A DNA stretch of 64,000 nucleotides, taken from Streptomyces pyxinae. GTDB lineage: Bacteria; Actinomycetota; Actinomycetes; Streptomycetales; Streptomycetaceae. The notes below the pieces were generated by a model. The model searched no databases, was not told the origin of the DNA, and saw only the letters and a list, made by a program, of their open reading frames with translations. Shown here piece after piece: positions 17,282 through 26,454 of the stretch (the first letter of the stretch is position 1; each line of letters begins with the position of its first letter). The translations under genes were made by a program, and so were the position numbers. The DNA is taken from contig NZ_JANUGQ010000001.1 of the NCBI RefSeq assembly GCF_024756275.1, positions 558,001 to 622,000 of the forward strand. Reading direction: 5' to 3'.

Positions 17282-18622
17282 ATGGCCACCGACCACGACC
17301 AGCCCCATGGGAGCCCCGACGAGGGCACTCGTCCGGACCGCGCGGCGGACGAACGGGTACTCCGGCTGGCGGACGAACGGATCGACCACCGCTTCAAGGG
17401 ACTGCCGCCGGACGCCGAAGGGCTGACCGTCGGCCGGCTGGCCGCCCAGCGGCGGAACCTCTTCACCGGCGGCTTCACCACCCCCGTGCTCGCCCTCTCC
17501 GCCGAGGCCCTCGACCACAATCTGCGGCTGCTGGAGACCTACGCCGACCGCCACGGCCTGGCCTTCGCCCCGCACGGCAAGACCTCGATGGCCCCGGTCC
17601 TCTTCGAGCGGCAGCTCGCCCACGGGGCCTGGGGCATCACGGTGGCGGTGCCCCATCAGGCGCGGGTCTGCCGGGCCTTCGGAGTGCGGCGGATCTTCCT
17701 CGCCAATGAGCTGGTGGACGAGGCGGCGCTGCGCTGGCTCGCCGCCGAGCTGGCCGCCGACCCGGAGTTCCGGTTCCTCGCCTATGTGGACTCGGTGCGG
17801 GGCGTGGAGCTGATGGACCGGGCGCTGACCGCCGCCGGTGCGGACCGGCCGGTGGAGGTGGTGATCGAGCTGGGCACCGGCGAGGGAGCCAGGACCGGTG
17901 CCCGCACCGAGGCCGACTGCCTGGCCGTCGCCGGGGCGGTGGCCGGGGCGCGGAGCCTGCGGCTGGCGGGGGTCGCCGGGTACGAGGGCGAGGTGCCGGA
18001 CGCCACGCCCGAGGCGGTACGCGCCTGGCTGCACCGGCTCACCGAACTCGCCGTCACCCTGGACCGGTCGGGGGCGTTCGGTCCCGAGCTGGACGAGATC
18101 GTGGTGAGCGCGGGCGGCAGCGCCTGGTTCGACACGGTGGCCGAGGTCTTCGCCGAGCTGCCGGAACTGTCCCGGCCGGTGCTGAAGCTGCTGCGCTCGG
18201 GGGCGTACGTCTCCCACGACGAGGGCCACTACCGCGAGCTGACCCCGTTCAACCGGGTGCCCGGGGAGGGCGCGCTGCGGCCCGCCTTCCGGCTCTGGTC
18301 GCAGGTGGTGTCCCGGCCGACCGGGGAGCAGGCGTTCGTCAACGCGGGCAAGCGGGACGCGGCGTACGACCTCCATCTGCCGAGCGCCCAGGTGGTGCGC
18401 TCGGCGCGGGACGGGGCGGAGCGCCCGGCGACCGGGATCACCGTGACCAAGCTGTCCGACCAGCACGCCTGGCTCGCCACGGCGGAGGGCGCGGAGCTGG
18501 AGGTGGGCGACTGGGTGGGCCTGGGGCTCTCCCATCCCTGCACCTCCTTCGACAAGTGGCAGCTGATCCCGCTGGTGACGGCGGACGGCACGGTCACCGA
18601 CTTCGTGCGCACCTTCTTCTAG
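17282..18622 (+). CDS. PLP-dependent amino-acid deaminase, D-serine dehydratase/D-threonine aldolase-like
   Basis: A fold-type III (alanine racemase-like) PLP enzyme, 446 residues from ATG 17282, which has GGGAG upstream. The PLP lysine lies in FAPHGKTSMAP (K100), as in eukaryotic D-serine dehydratase and D-threonine aldolase. The C-terminal domain has LGLSHPCTSFDKW, whose His and Cys match the metal ligands of that group. The likely reaction is elimination or deamination of a D-hydroxyamino acid to a keto acid and ammonia. It precedes D-aminoacylase by 73 nt on the same strand, so free D-amino acids released by that enzyme are plausible substrates. Its imine product is a natural RidA target. 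Confidence 0.87.
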   Translation: MATDHDQPHGSPDEGTRPDRAADERVLRLADERIDHRFKGLPPDAEGLTVGRLAAQRRNLFTGGFTTPVLALSAEALDHNLRLLETYADRHGLAFAPHGKTSMAPVLFERQLAHGAWGITVAVPHQARVCRAFGVRRIFLANELVDEAALRWLAAELAADPEFRFLAYVDSVRGVELMDRALTAAGADRPVEVVIELGTGEGARTGARTEADCLAVAGAVAGARSLRLAGVAGYEGEVPDATPEAVRAWLHRLTELAVTLDRSGAFGPELDEIVVSAGGSAWFDTVAEVFAELPELSRPVLKLLRSGAYVSHDEGHYRELTPFNRVPGEGALRPAFRLWSQVVSRPTGEQAFVNAGKRDAAYDLHLPSAQVVRSARDGAERPATGITVTKLSDQHAWLATAEGAELEVGDWVGLGLSHPCTSFDKWQLIPLVTADGTVTDFVRTFF

Positions 18623-18685
18623 GGCTTCCGGGGCTTCCGGGGCGTGCTTCCCGGGCTTCCGGGGGGCGTGCGCGCCTTCTTCCAG
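18604..18685 (+). repeat. Duplicated 3' end of the deaminase gene
   Basis: CGTGCGCACCTTCTTCTAG (18604-18622, ending in the stop codon) recurs as CGTGCGCGCCTTCTTCCAG at 18667-18685. GGCTTCCGGGG copies fill the space between. Confidence 0.75.
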
Positions 18686-18695
18686 GGGTGAGGCG

Positions 18696-20333
18696 ATGGA
18701 ACTGGTCCTCTGCGGTGTACGGGTCGTCGACGGCACCGGCGGCCCCTCCTACCGGGCCGATGTGGGCCTGGCCGGGGGGAGGATCGCGGCGATCCGCCGG
18801 GCGGGCGAACGCTCCCTGGCCGGCGGGACGACGCTGGACGGCGACGGGCTCGCCCTCTCCCCCGGCTTCATCGACATGCACGCCCACAGCGACCTCGCCC
18901 TGCTGCGCGACCCGGCGCACGAGGCCAAGGCGGCCCAGGGCGTGACCCTCGAAGTGCTGGGCCAGGACGGGCTGTCGTACGCCCCGGTGGACGACGCCAC
19001 CCTGGACCGGGTGCGCGGCGCCGTCGCGGGCTGGAACGGCGGCGGGCCCGGGGACGACTCGGTGGACTTCGACTGGCGGACGGTGGGCGAGTACCTGGAC
19101 CGGCTGGACCGGGGCTTCGGCGGCCGGGGCATCGCGGTGAACGCCGCCTATCTGGTGCCGCAGGGCACGGTCCGGGCACACGCCGTCGGCTGGGAGGACC
19201 GCCCGGCCTCCGCCGCCGAGCTGGACCGGATGCGGCGGCTGGTCGCGGAGGGCCTGGAGCAGGGCGCGGTGGGCCTCTCCTCGGGGCTGACCTACACCCC
19301 GGGGATGTACGCGGACGACGCCGAACTCACCGAGCTGTGCCGGGTGGTGGCCCGGTACGGCGGCTACTACTGCCCGCACCACCGCTCGTACGGCGCGGGC
19401 GCGCTCCGGGCGTACGAGGAGATGGTGGCCCTCACCCGGGCGGCCGGCTGCGCCCTCCATCTGGCCCACGCCACCCTGAACTTCGGTGTCAACCGGGGCC
19501 GGGCGCCCGAGCTGCTGGCGCTGCTGGACGAGGCGCTGGCGGCGGGCGCCGACATCACCCTGGACAGCTATCCGTACACCCCCGGCTGCACCACGCTGGC
19601 CGCGCTGCTGCCGGGCTGGGCCGGCGCGGGCGGCCCGGACGCGGTGCTGGCCCGGCTGCGCGACGGGGCCACCGCCGAGCGCGTCCGGGTGGCGCTGGAG
19701 GAGACCGGCTCGGACGGCTGCCACGGGGTGCCGGTCGAGTGGGACACCATCGAGATCTCCGGGGTGACCGACCCGGCGCTCGGCTCCCATGTGGGCCGTA
19801 CGGTGCGGGAGTCGGCGGCGGCACGCGGCGAGAGCCCGTGGACCACCGCCCGCCGGCTGCTGATCGCCGACCGGCTCGGTACGACGATCCTCCAGCATGT
19901 GGGCCACGAGGAGAACGTCCGGGCGGTGATGCGGCACCCGGCCCACACCGGCGGCTCCGACGGCATCCTCCAGGGCGCCAAACCGCACCCCCGCGCCCAT
20001 GGCACCTTCCCGCACTATCTGGGCCGGTACGCCAGGGAGTTGGGCGTACTGACCCTGGAGGGGGCGGTCGCCCGGCTGACCGGCCGCCCGGCCGCCCGGC
20101 TGCGGCTGCCGGACCGGGGGCTGGTGCGCGAGGGGTACCGGGCCGATCTGGTGCTCTTCGACCCGGAGACGGTCGCGGCGGGCGCCACCTTCGCGGCCCC
20201 GCGCACCCTGCCGGTGGGTATCCCGCACGTCCTGATCGACGGCCGGTTCGTGGTCCGGGACGGCCGCCGCACCGACGTCCTGGCCGGCCGCGCCGTCCGC
20301 CGCACCCCCTGGCCGGGCCGGCCCCGCCCCTGA
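18696..20333 (+). CDS. N-acyl-D-amino-acid deacylase (D-aminoacylase)
   Basis: An amidohydrolase-superfamily enzyme of the D-aminoacylase group, 545 residues, releasing free D-amino acids from N-acyl-D-amino acids. The metal-binding opening GFIDMHAHSDLALL, the Cys/His segment YCPHHRSYGAGAL, HLAHATLNF, and the catalytic Asp region SDGILQGAKPHPRAHG are all present. The terminal beta domain (VREGYRADLVLFDPETV) is intact. GAGG lies 7 nt before ATG 18696. With the deaminase upstream it makes a short D-amino-acid salvage pathway: deacylation, then deamination to keto acid and ammonia. Expected to be cytoplasmic, as no signal peptide is seen. Confidence 0.93.
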   Translation: MELVLCGVRVVDGTGGPSYRADVGLAGGRIAAIRRAGERSLAGGTTLDGDGLALSPGFIDMHAHSDLALLRDPAHEAKAAQGVTLEVLGQDGLSYAPVDDATLDRVRGAVAGWNGGGPGDDSVDFDWRTVGEYLDRLDRGFGGRGIAVNAAYLVPQGTVRAHAVGWEDRPASAAELDRMRRLVAEGLEQGAVGLSSGLTYTPGMYADDAELTELCRVVARYGGYYCPHHRSYGAGALRAYEEMVALTRAAGCALHLAHATLNFGVNRGRAPELLALLDEALAAGADITLDSYPYTPGCTTLAALLPGWAGAGGPDAVLARLRDGATAERVRVALEETGSDGCHGVPVEWDTIEISGVTDPALGSHVGRTVRESAAARGESPWTTARRLLIADRLGTTILQHVGHEENVRAVMRHPAHTGGSDGILQGAKPHPRAHGTFPHYLGRYARELGVLTLEGAVARLTGRPAARLRLPDRGLVREGYRADLVLFDPETVAAGATFAAPRTLPVGIPHVLIDGRFVVRDGRRTDVLAGRAVRRTPWPGRPRP

Positions 20334-20535
20334 CGAGCGGGAACCCGGCCGGCGCCGGGCTTGGACCGGCGGACGCCCCGCTCCTGACCGACCGTACCCC
20401 CGGGCCGCCGGGCGCCCCCGTCCCTCGTCCCTCGATAGGCCGGCCCCGACCGGCAGGCCGAGGTGAACGGACGACACTCGGGGGACGGCGGCTCAGAGCG
20501 GGCGGTCGGCTCCCGGGTTCGCCGGTTCCGCCGGG

Positions 20536-20605
20536 TTCGCGAGGCCCACCGGGTCAGCCGGGTTCGCGGGGTCCGCCGGATTCGCGAGGCCCACCGGTCA
20601 GCCGG
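20536..20605. repeat. 45-bp period direct repeat at hydrolase 3' end
   Basis: TTCGCGAGGCCCACCGGGTC begins a 26-bp block at 20536 that recurs with one base less at 20581-20605. The hydrolase stop codon (TCA, 20554-20556) lies inside the first copy. Confidence 0.75.
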
Positions 20606-21603
20606 CTCACCGGACCCACTGGCTCCGCCGCATTCGGGGGCCCGGCCGGGTGCTCCACCCCCAGCAGCCGGAGCACCTCGGTGACGACCACCGCCACCCC
20701 GCCGCCCGCCATCATGTGGTCGTCGTCCGCCGCGACGGCATGGCGGCCGTGCGGGGACCCGGGCCGCCCGGTGGGCGTGCGCGGCGGTGACCGCCGCCCG
20801 GACCCGCTCCCCCATGCCGGGCGAGGTACGACCGGCCGAGACGACCGTGACAGGTGTCTCCCCCAGCTCGGGCGGCGCCGCCTGAAGGGCCCGCAGATCC
20901 GGCACCGCCGAGCCCAGTTCGGCCGCCCGGGTACGCATGGCGGCGACCGTGAACCCCCACTCCCGCATATCGGCGGCCGCGTCGGGCGGCAGCGCGGCGA
21001 GCAGGCCCCGGCAGGCGAAGGCCAGCAGTCCGAGCCGGGCCGGCCAGGCGCTGACGAGCTGTCCCACCCGCTCCGCCCACCGGGTGGCCGAGGCGAACAC
21101 CAGCTCGCACGCCTCGTCCGTGGGGTCCACCAGGACCAGCCCGGCGATCCGCCCGGGCCGCGCCCCGGCGGCCAGCCGCACCACCGGCCCGCCCCAGCTG
21201 TGCCCGACCAGCAGATACGGGTCCGGCCCGAGCTGGTCCAGCAGATCGCCCAGGTCCTCGGCCAGCCGGGCCGGCGGGCGGGGCGCCGGGGCGGCGGGCG
21301 GGGCGCCGGGGCGGCGGCCGAGCCCGCTGCGGTCGTAGGCCACCGCTCGCGCGTACCGGCCCACCGCCGTCTGGAGCGGCGCGGCGCAGGCGAGCGGCGC
21401 CGCGAGCCCGCCCTCGAAGACCACGGTCACCCCGGCTCGGCCGTGTCGCCACCGGCGCCGCCGCCACCGACCGGCCCGGCCAGCTCCCGGTAGAACAGCT
21501 CCCGGCCGTCCCGCGTCCGAGCCGTCCGCGCGGAGCCCTGGCTGTGCCCGCCGCCCCCGGTGTCGCGACCGGCCCGCCCGTCGCCCCGCTTCTCCGCCAC
21601 CAC
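20554..21603 (-). pseudogene. Alpha/beta hydrolase with two frameshifts
   Basis: Three reading frames together make one alpha/beta hydrolase. The first (from GTG 21603, behind GGGGGAGG) gives TRDGRELFYRELAGP and stops at 21427. The second resumes at about 21432 with VTVVFEGGLAAP and carries the nucleophile elbow GHSWGG. The third, entered near 20765, gives HAVAADDDHMMAGGG with the catalytic His and stops at 20554. The first junction needs one extra base; the second needs one removed. Both are in G/C runs, so either real decay or base-calling error is possible. A GTGA overlap at the first junction could allow coupled re-initiation, but the second break still separates the His from the nucleophile. 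Confidence 0.75.
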
Positions 21604-21628
21604 GTCGACCTCCCCCGTCTCGCGTTTC

Positions 21629-21656
21629 CGCGTCTTCGCGTCTTCGTGTCTTCGCG
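21629..21656. repeat. Short 9-bp tandem repeat
   Basis: CGCGTCTTC-type units repeat three to four times in the gap between the hydrolase and the WG-repeat gene. Confidence 0.6.
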
Positions 21657-21774
21657 CCGGTACGGCCGCCCCCCCCAGCCGTAAGTAAGGCCCCCTGACT
21701 CGCCCTCGCCACAGGGCCCCGGGATCCCCGCGCGTCAGTCCCCCACTCAGCAACCCCCGGCCCGAAAGGCTCCA

Positions 21775-21804
21775 CTCAGCGGTCCTCCGCTCAGCGGTCC
21801 TCCG
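21775..21804. repeat. 15-bp duplication at WG-repeat gene end
   Basis: CTCAGCGGTCCTCCG occurs twice in tandem. Each copy contains TCA; the second supplies the stop codon of the minus-strand gene at 21791. Confidence 0.8.
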
Positions 21805-23584
21805 GAAGATCGAGCGCCGCCAGCCAGATCTGGTTCTCGAAGTCACCGTCACCGCACTGCCAGTACCACTGGAGCAGCACCGTCCGGCCGTCCACCCGCC
21901 AGGACCAGGACCGGCTGCCGTCTCCGTACCGCAGATACCCCCGGTCCTCCTCCGGCTCGCCGAACCGGGCGGTGAGCGGCGCCACCAGCTCGTCCGTCAG
22001 CGCGTGGAAACCCTCGGTGACCCACTCGGACAGGTAGTCGAAGGCGCCCCAGCGCTGCTCGGAGACGTAATAGCTGGCCGGCGTCAGCATCGCCCCGAAC
22101 CAGCTGTGGTGCTCCAGGTCGTAGGCGTCCGCCTCGGACAGCTCGTACACGTCGTCCTCGCTGTCGAAGATCAGCGAGCGGGGCAGGAAGACCCGGGCCG
22201 GTTCGGCGAGCAGCCCGTCCACCAGATCCGCCGGATCGCCGTCCCATGCCTCCGGGCGGTCGGTGTACTCCTCCCGCCCGGGGGCGAGGAACGGCTCCGG
22301 CGGCGCGAAGGTGCCCGGCGCCGCCCCGCCCCGCCAGACGACGGCGCCCGAGGCGTCCCGGATGCGGAGCGCGGAGCCGTCAGGCGCGGCCGGCTCCACC
22401 CGGCAGATCTCCCGCCCGTCCGGGCCCACCCGGACGACGGAGCCGTCGTGGTCCAGGAAGGGGCAGGTGCCCCGGCCGTTGTCGAAGCCCACCGGCCAGC
22501 CCTCCCGGTCGGTGAGCGGCTCCCGGTGGTCCATGGGCAGGCAGGTGCCGTCCGGGCGCAGCACCCCCCAGGGGACGTCCTGGGCCTCGTCGCGGACCAG
22601 CGTGGCCCCGCAGGCGTCGAAGTCGTCGGCGTAGGCGTACCCGGGAGTGATCACCGAGGCCCCGGTGGTGTCCGCGAAGCCGTACACCGAGCCGGACCGC
22701 ACCCGTATCAGCCCGCACCCCACGGCCTCGGAGACGTCGCGGCCGTCGGAGTCGACCATCACCCGCCCCCGCCCGTCGAGCCAGCCCTCGCGGTACCCGC
22801 CGGCCGGCGCCTCCAGGAACCACGCCAGCCCGTGGGCGCGGTACGCCGTGAGCCGGTGGAAACGGGGCTTCTCCACCCACGCGCCGGCCCGGTCGATCAG
22901 CCCCCACAGCTCGCCCGTCCGCGCCCCGGCGAGGCCGTCCGGACCGAAGGGCCGGACGCCGTCGAAACGGGCCGGCACCACCAGGCGCCCCGACCGGTCC
23001 ACATAGCCGCACTTCCCGGTGGAGGCCAGCCGGACACCGGCGAGCCCGCAGGCGCTGAACCGGCCCACGGCGGCGTACGGCCCGGAGAGCGCCGGAGCGC
23101 CCGAGGGGTCGATCCAGCCGGGCCCGTCCTCGGTGCGTACCACCGCCAGGCCGTGCCTGAATACCGCCGTCTCGGTGAATCGCGCCGATATCACGGGCAC
23201 CCCGGCCGCGTCGATGTACCCCCAGCGCCCGCCCTGCTGGAACCGTCCACGGCCGTGGTCGTCCAGCGGATGGGCGTACTGCCAGACCGGCGGTGCCACC
23301 CACCGCCCGGCCCGGTCCAGATACCCCCACCGCCCCTCGGTGTCGGCGGCGGGCGCGAGGGGACCGGCCGGCCCGTCCCCGGCGAAGGCCCCGACCGCCG
23401 TCAGATCCGGCTCCCTGACCAGCCGTCCCACCCCGTCCACCAGGGCGAACCGGATCCCGAACGGCGCGGCGCCCTCGACCGCCACCGGCAGCGGCGGCAC
23501 GGGAGCGTCGGCCGGGGACGACGGCCCGGCGGGAGACGGGAGAACGGGAGGCCGGGAAGCGGGGGACGGGGCAGAAGGCAGCAC
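21791..23584 (-). CDS. WG-repeat protein
   Basis: A 597-residue protein whose middle (about 90-380) is built from WG/KWG-type repeats, e.g. GRWGYLDRAGRWV, GRWGYIDAAGVPVIS, GKCGYVDRSGRLVVPARF and ELWGLIDRAGAWV. Such repeats form beta-rich scaffolds, usually of unknown ligand. The C-terminal third (about 470-597) is a separate Trp/Tyr-rich acidic domain. The start is set at GTG 23584 because AGGAG lies 7 nt upstream; the open frame further upstream looks like shadow. No signal peptide or membrane segment is seen, so it is probably cytoplasmic. Function unknown. Confidence 0.8.
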   Translation of the reverse strand: MLPSAPSPASRPPVLPSPAGPSSPADAPVPPLPVAVEGAAPFGIRFALVDGVGRLVREPDLTAVGAFAGDGPAGPLAPAADTEGRWGYLDRAGRWVAPPVWQYAHPLDDHGRGRFQQGGRWGYIDAAGVPVISARFTETAVFRHGLAVVRTEDGPGWIDPSGAPALSGPYAAVGRFSACGLAGVRLASTGKCGYVDRSGRLVVPARFDGVRPFGPDGLAGARTGELWGLIDRAGAWVEKPRFHRLTAYRAHGLAWFLEAPAGGYREGWLDGRGRVMVDSDGRDVSEAVGCGLIRVRSGSVYGFADTTGASVITPGYAYADDFDACGATLVRDEAQDVPWGVLRPDGTCLPMDHREPLTDREGWPVGFDNGRGTCPFLDHDGSVVRVGPDGREICRVEPAAPDGSALRIRDASGAVVWRGGAAPGTFAPPEPFLAPGREEYTDRPEAWDGDPADLVDGLLAEPARVFLPRSLIFDSEDDVYELSEADAYDLEHHSWFGAMLTPASYYVSEQRWGAFDYLSEWVTEGFHALTDELVAPLTARFGEPEEDRGYLRYGDGSRSWSWRVDGRTVLLQWYWQCGDGDFENQIWLAALDLPEDR

Positions 23585-23810
23585 GGCACCACTCCTGGAG
23601 CAGAGGACGACCCAGGTGTCGTCGTCACAGAATGTAACGGCGACCACTGACAGCGCCGCTCGCCGGCTCCCGCTCCGGCCGCCGCTCCGGCCGCCGGCCT
23701 CCGACAGCCCCGGCGACAACCGATGGCCCCGGCGGCCCTGGGGGCACCCCGACAGCCCCGGTGGCCCCGACAGCGCCGCCCGGCCGCGAGCTCCCGGCGC
23801 CCCCGGCGGC

Positions 23811-25274
23811 TCAGGTCCGGGCGTCCGCCCGGTCGGGCACCGGGCGGCGGGGGCCCGGCACCCGGGCACCGTCCGTCGCCGCGCCCTCCCGGCGTACCAG
23901 CAGCGCGGCCAGCAGACAGCCGAGCGCGGCCAGGGCGAAGCCGTACGCCGGGGTGTGACCGGACGGCTGGGTCACATAGCCGAGCCCCGCCGACAGCACG
24001 GCGAGCAGCCGCCCGCACCGGCCGTCCCAGGCGGTGGCGGCCACCACGGTCAGGCCCCAGAGCAGATACCAGGGCTGGACCATCGGGGAGAGCGCGACCA
24101 GCGCCAGCAGGGCCAGCCCCAGACCGTGGACCGGGTCCAGCCGGCCGCGCGCCGACCGCAGCGCCAGCAGGGCGATCACCACCAGGGCCGCCGCCAGGCC
24201 CAGCGACTGGACGGCCGACTTCACCGGCTCCGCATCGGTGCCGAGCAGCAGCCGGGCCAGTTGTCCGAGTCCCAGGCCCAGATCGCTGACGGCCGAGAGC
24301 GCGGTATGGATGGAGCCGGCCACGCTCTGGGTGCGCAGCCAGCCGAAGCCGGTGCCGGCCAGCAGCGTCGCCGCGCCGGCCACCGCACCCGCCACCAGGC
24401 CGGGCCCCAGCAGCCCCAGCGCCACCCGGCGGGCGAGCGGGCGTTCCGGGGCCGCCCGTCCGGCGAGCACCCCGATGAACGGCAGGGCGACCGCCGCCGG
24501 GGACTTGACCATCATGGCGAGCCCCACCAGCGCGGCCCCGGCGATCCACCGGCCCCGTCCGGCGAGCACCATTCCGGCCAGGAGCAGCCCGATCATCAGA
24601 CCGTCGTTGTGGATGCCGCCCACCACATGCGTCAGCAGCAGCGGATTGAGCGCCCCCAGCCAGAGCGCCCCGCCCTCGTCGGTGCCGAGCCGCCGGGCCA
24701 GCCGCCGCAACGCCCAGACGATCAGCGCCAGCGCGGCCACCGCGACCAGCCGGAGGCCGAGCACGGCGGGCACGATCGTCCCGCCGGTCAGCCGGGTGAC
24801 GCCCTCCGCGAGCAGCAGGAAGACCGGCCCGTACGGCGCCGGAGTGTCCGTCCAGTGCCCGCCGACACTCGCCGCGGCGGCCCCGCCGAGACCGTCCGGG
24901 TCGAGGACCGAGGGGCCCGCGCCGTACACGTCGTGCCCCTCCAGGACCATCGCGCCCTGGGCGATGTAGCTGTACACATCGGCGCTGTACAGCGGCGGGG
25001 CGACCAGCAGCGGGGCCGTCCAGCACACCAGGGTGGTCCGGGCGTGCCGGGCGGCGGCGCCGGTGCGGCCGTACCGCCACCAGGCGACGAGCAGCACGGT
25101 GAGCCCGAGGTACGCGAGCCCGGCGGCGGCCACCGTGAGGGCGGTGCCGTGCGGCACCCAGAGGCCCCAGGGGTCCCGGGCGGGCAGTGTCCCGGCGCCC
25201 CAGCCGCCCACGGCGACCGCGACGGCCCCCGCCGTACCCATCCGGCGGTACCCACCAGCGCTCCATGCCCACAT
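23811..25274 (-). CDS. MptB-like GT-C alpha-1,6-mannosyltransferase
   Basis: A polytopic glycosyltransferase with about 11-13 membrane segments. It resembles the actinobacterial MptA/MptB group, which use polyprenyl-phosphate-mannose to build the mannan core of lipomannan. The GT-C catalytic loop after TM1-2 carries PPLYSADVYSYIAQG with its acidic residue. Further family blocks are LNPLLLTHVVGGIHNDG and MVQPWYLLW. ATG 25274 is chosen: TAGGTT (25288-25283) lies 8 nt upstream with no ribosome site, suggesting a leaderless message. The other in-frame start is TTG 25313. Acts at the plasma membrane; exact product is inferred. Confidence 0.8.
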   Translation of the reverse strand: MWAWSAGGYRRMGTAGAVAVAVGGWGAGTLPARDPWGLWVPHGTALTVAAAGLAYLGLTVLLVAWWRYGRTGAAARHARTTLVCWTAPLLVAPPLYSADVYSYIAQGAMVLEGHDVYGAGPSVLDPDGLGGAAAASVGGHWTDTPAPYGPVFLLLAEGVTRLTGGTIVPAVLGLRLVAVAALALIVWALRRLARRLGTDEGGALWLGALNPLLLTHVVGGIHNDGLMIGLLLAGMVLAGRGRWIAGAALVGLAMMVKSPAAVALPFIGVLAGRAAPERPLARRVALGLLGPGLVAGAVAGAATLLAGTGFGWLRTQSVAGSIHTALSAVSDLGLGLGQLARLLLGTDAEPVKSAVQSLGLAAALVVIALLALRSARGRLDPVHGLGLALLALVALSPMVQPWYLLWGLTVVAATAWDGRCGRLLAVLSAGLGYVTQPSGHTPAYGFALAALGCLLAALLVRREGAATDGARVPGPRRPVPDRADART

Positions 25275-25405
25275 GACCGGCCAACCTATCCGCCGCCCCC
25301 GCGCCCGCCCCAATCCGCACCCCCGGGCTCCGTCCCGTACCCCTACACCACCCCCTTCGCCTCAGCCCGCCCCCGCCCCCCTCTTCACCACCGCCACCAC
25401 TCCCG

Positions 25406-26311
25406 TCAGCTCCTGTCCCCACCCTCATCGCCGGCCTCCGTCCGCCAGGACCCGACCGCCGCCGCGAAGCCGCTGTGCACGGCCAGCAGCCCGCCGTCCA
25501 CCCGGAGCGAGGTGCCGGTGATCCAGGCGGCGTCCCGGGACGCCAGAAAGGCGACCGCCGCCGCCACGTCCTCCGGTTCACCCACCCGGCCGAGCGGATA
25601 GACCCGGTCCGCCAGCACGGCCAGCTCCCGTTCGCGCTCCGCCCAGTTCCGGGTGCGGATGGTGCCGGGGTCGACCTGGTTCACCCGTACGCCGCGCGGC
25701 GCCCCGTGGCCGGCCAGAGTGCGGGTCAGCGAGGCGAGTCCGGCCTTGGCCGCGCTGTAGGCGTGGCTGCCGAAGTCCTGGAGGCCGTTGACCGAGCCGA
25801 TGTTGACGATCACGCCCCGCCCCGAGTCGGCCAGGTGGGGCAGGGCGGCGCGGGAGCACCGGAAGGCGCCGCCCAGCGTGGTGTCCAGGTCCCGCTCCCA
25901 GGTCTCGTCCGGCTCGTCCTCGAACCGGCGCCGGTCGCGGGTGCACGAGAACGCGTTGTTGACCAGCAGGTCCAGCCGGCCGAAGCCCGCCACGGCGTAC
26001 GCCACCGCCGCCTCGACCGACGCCCGGTCCCGTACGTCGCAGTGCAGGCCGACCGCGCCGGGGAGGGCGGCGGCGGTCTCGCGGGCGCACGCCTCGTCCA
26101 GGTCCGCCAGCAGCACCCGGGCCCCCTCGGCGGTGAGCCGGGCGGCGATGGCGGCGCCGATGCCCCGTGCGCCGCCGGTGACGAGCACGCCGTACCCCGC
26201 GAAGCGCCCGCCGGCCGGGGCACCGTCCGGAAAACCCTCCGGAACGCCGTCCGGGAGGTCCGGCAGGGCGGCGGGTACCGGGTCGGGCGGGGGAACGGGA
26301 GTCGTCGCCAT
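25406..26311 (-). CDS. Short-chain dehydrogenase/reductase
   Basis: A classical SDR of 301 residues starting at ATG 26311. A Pro-rich N-terminal tail of about 35 residues precedes the Rossmann motif VLVTGGARGIGAAIA. The NNA segment (LLVNNAFSC), catalytic Ser in VNIGSVNG, and the YSAAK catalytic Tyr/Lys pair are all intact. The C-terminus RVDGGLLAVHSG is typical of SDR253/SDR glucose-dehydrogenase-like proteins. The Asp after beta-2 (LLADLD) suggests NAD+ preference. The substrate cannot be read from sequence. It is divergent from alaT and about 130 nt from the mannosyltransferase; no clear operon partner. Confidence 0.9.
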   Translation of the reverse strand: MATTPVPPPDPVPAALPDLPDGVPEGFPDGAPAGGRFAGYGVLVTGGARGIGAAIAARLTAEGARVLLADLDEACARETAAALPGAVGLHCDVRDRASVEAAVAYAVAGFGRLDLLVNNAFSCTRDRRRFEDEPDETWERDLDTTLGGAFRCSRAALPHLADSGRGVIVNIGSVNGLQDFGSHAYSAAKAGLASLTRTLAGHGAPRGVRVNQVDPGTIRTRNWAERERELAVLADRVYPLGRVGEPEDVAAAVAFLASRDAAWITGTSLRVDGGLLAVHSGFAAAVGSWRTEAGDEGGDRS

Positions 26312-26442
26312 GCGGCGATCATGTCCCCGGCCGCCCCGTCCGCGCCAGGGTCCGGCAGCCGGACGATGCCGCCCACCGCTCCCCCACCCTCCGCCGGGGC
26401 CGGCGTGGCACAAAACACGAGGCGCGCCGGCAGGGGCGGCCG

Positions 26443-26448
26443 TAAGCT
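26443..26448 (+). promoter_or_regulatory. -10 hexamer of a leaderless alaT promoter
   Basis: TAAGCT ends 6 nt before the ATG at 26455 and no Shine-Dalgarno sequence intervenes, so transcription should start at or next to the start codon. Confidence 0.5.
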
Positions 26449-26454
26449 CGCGAC

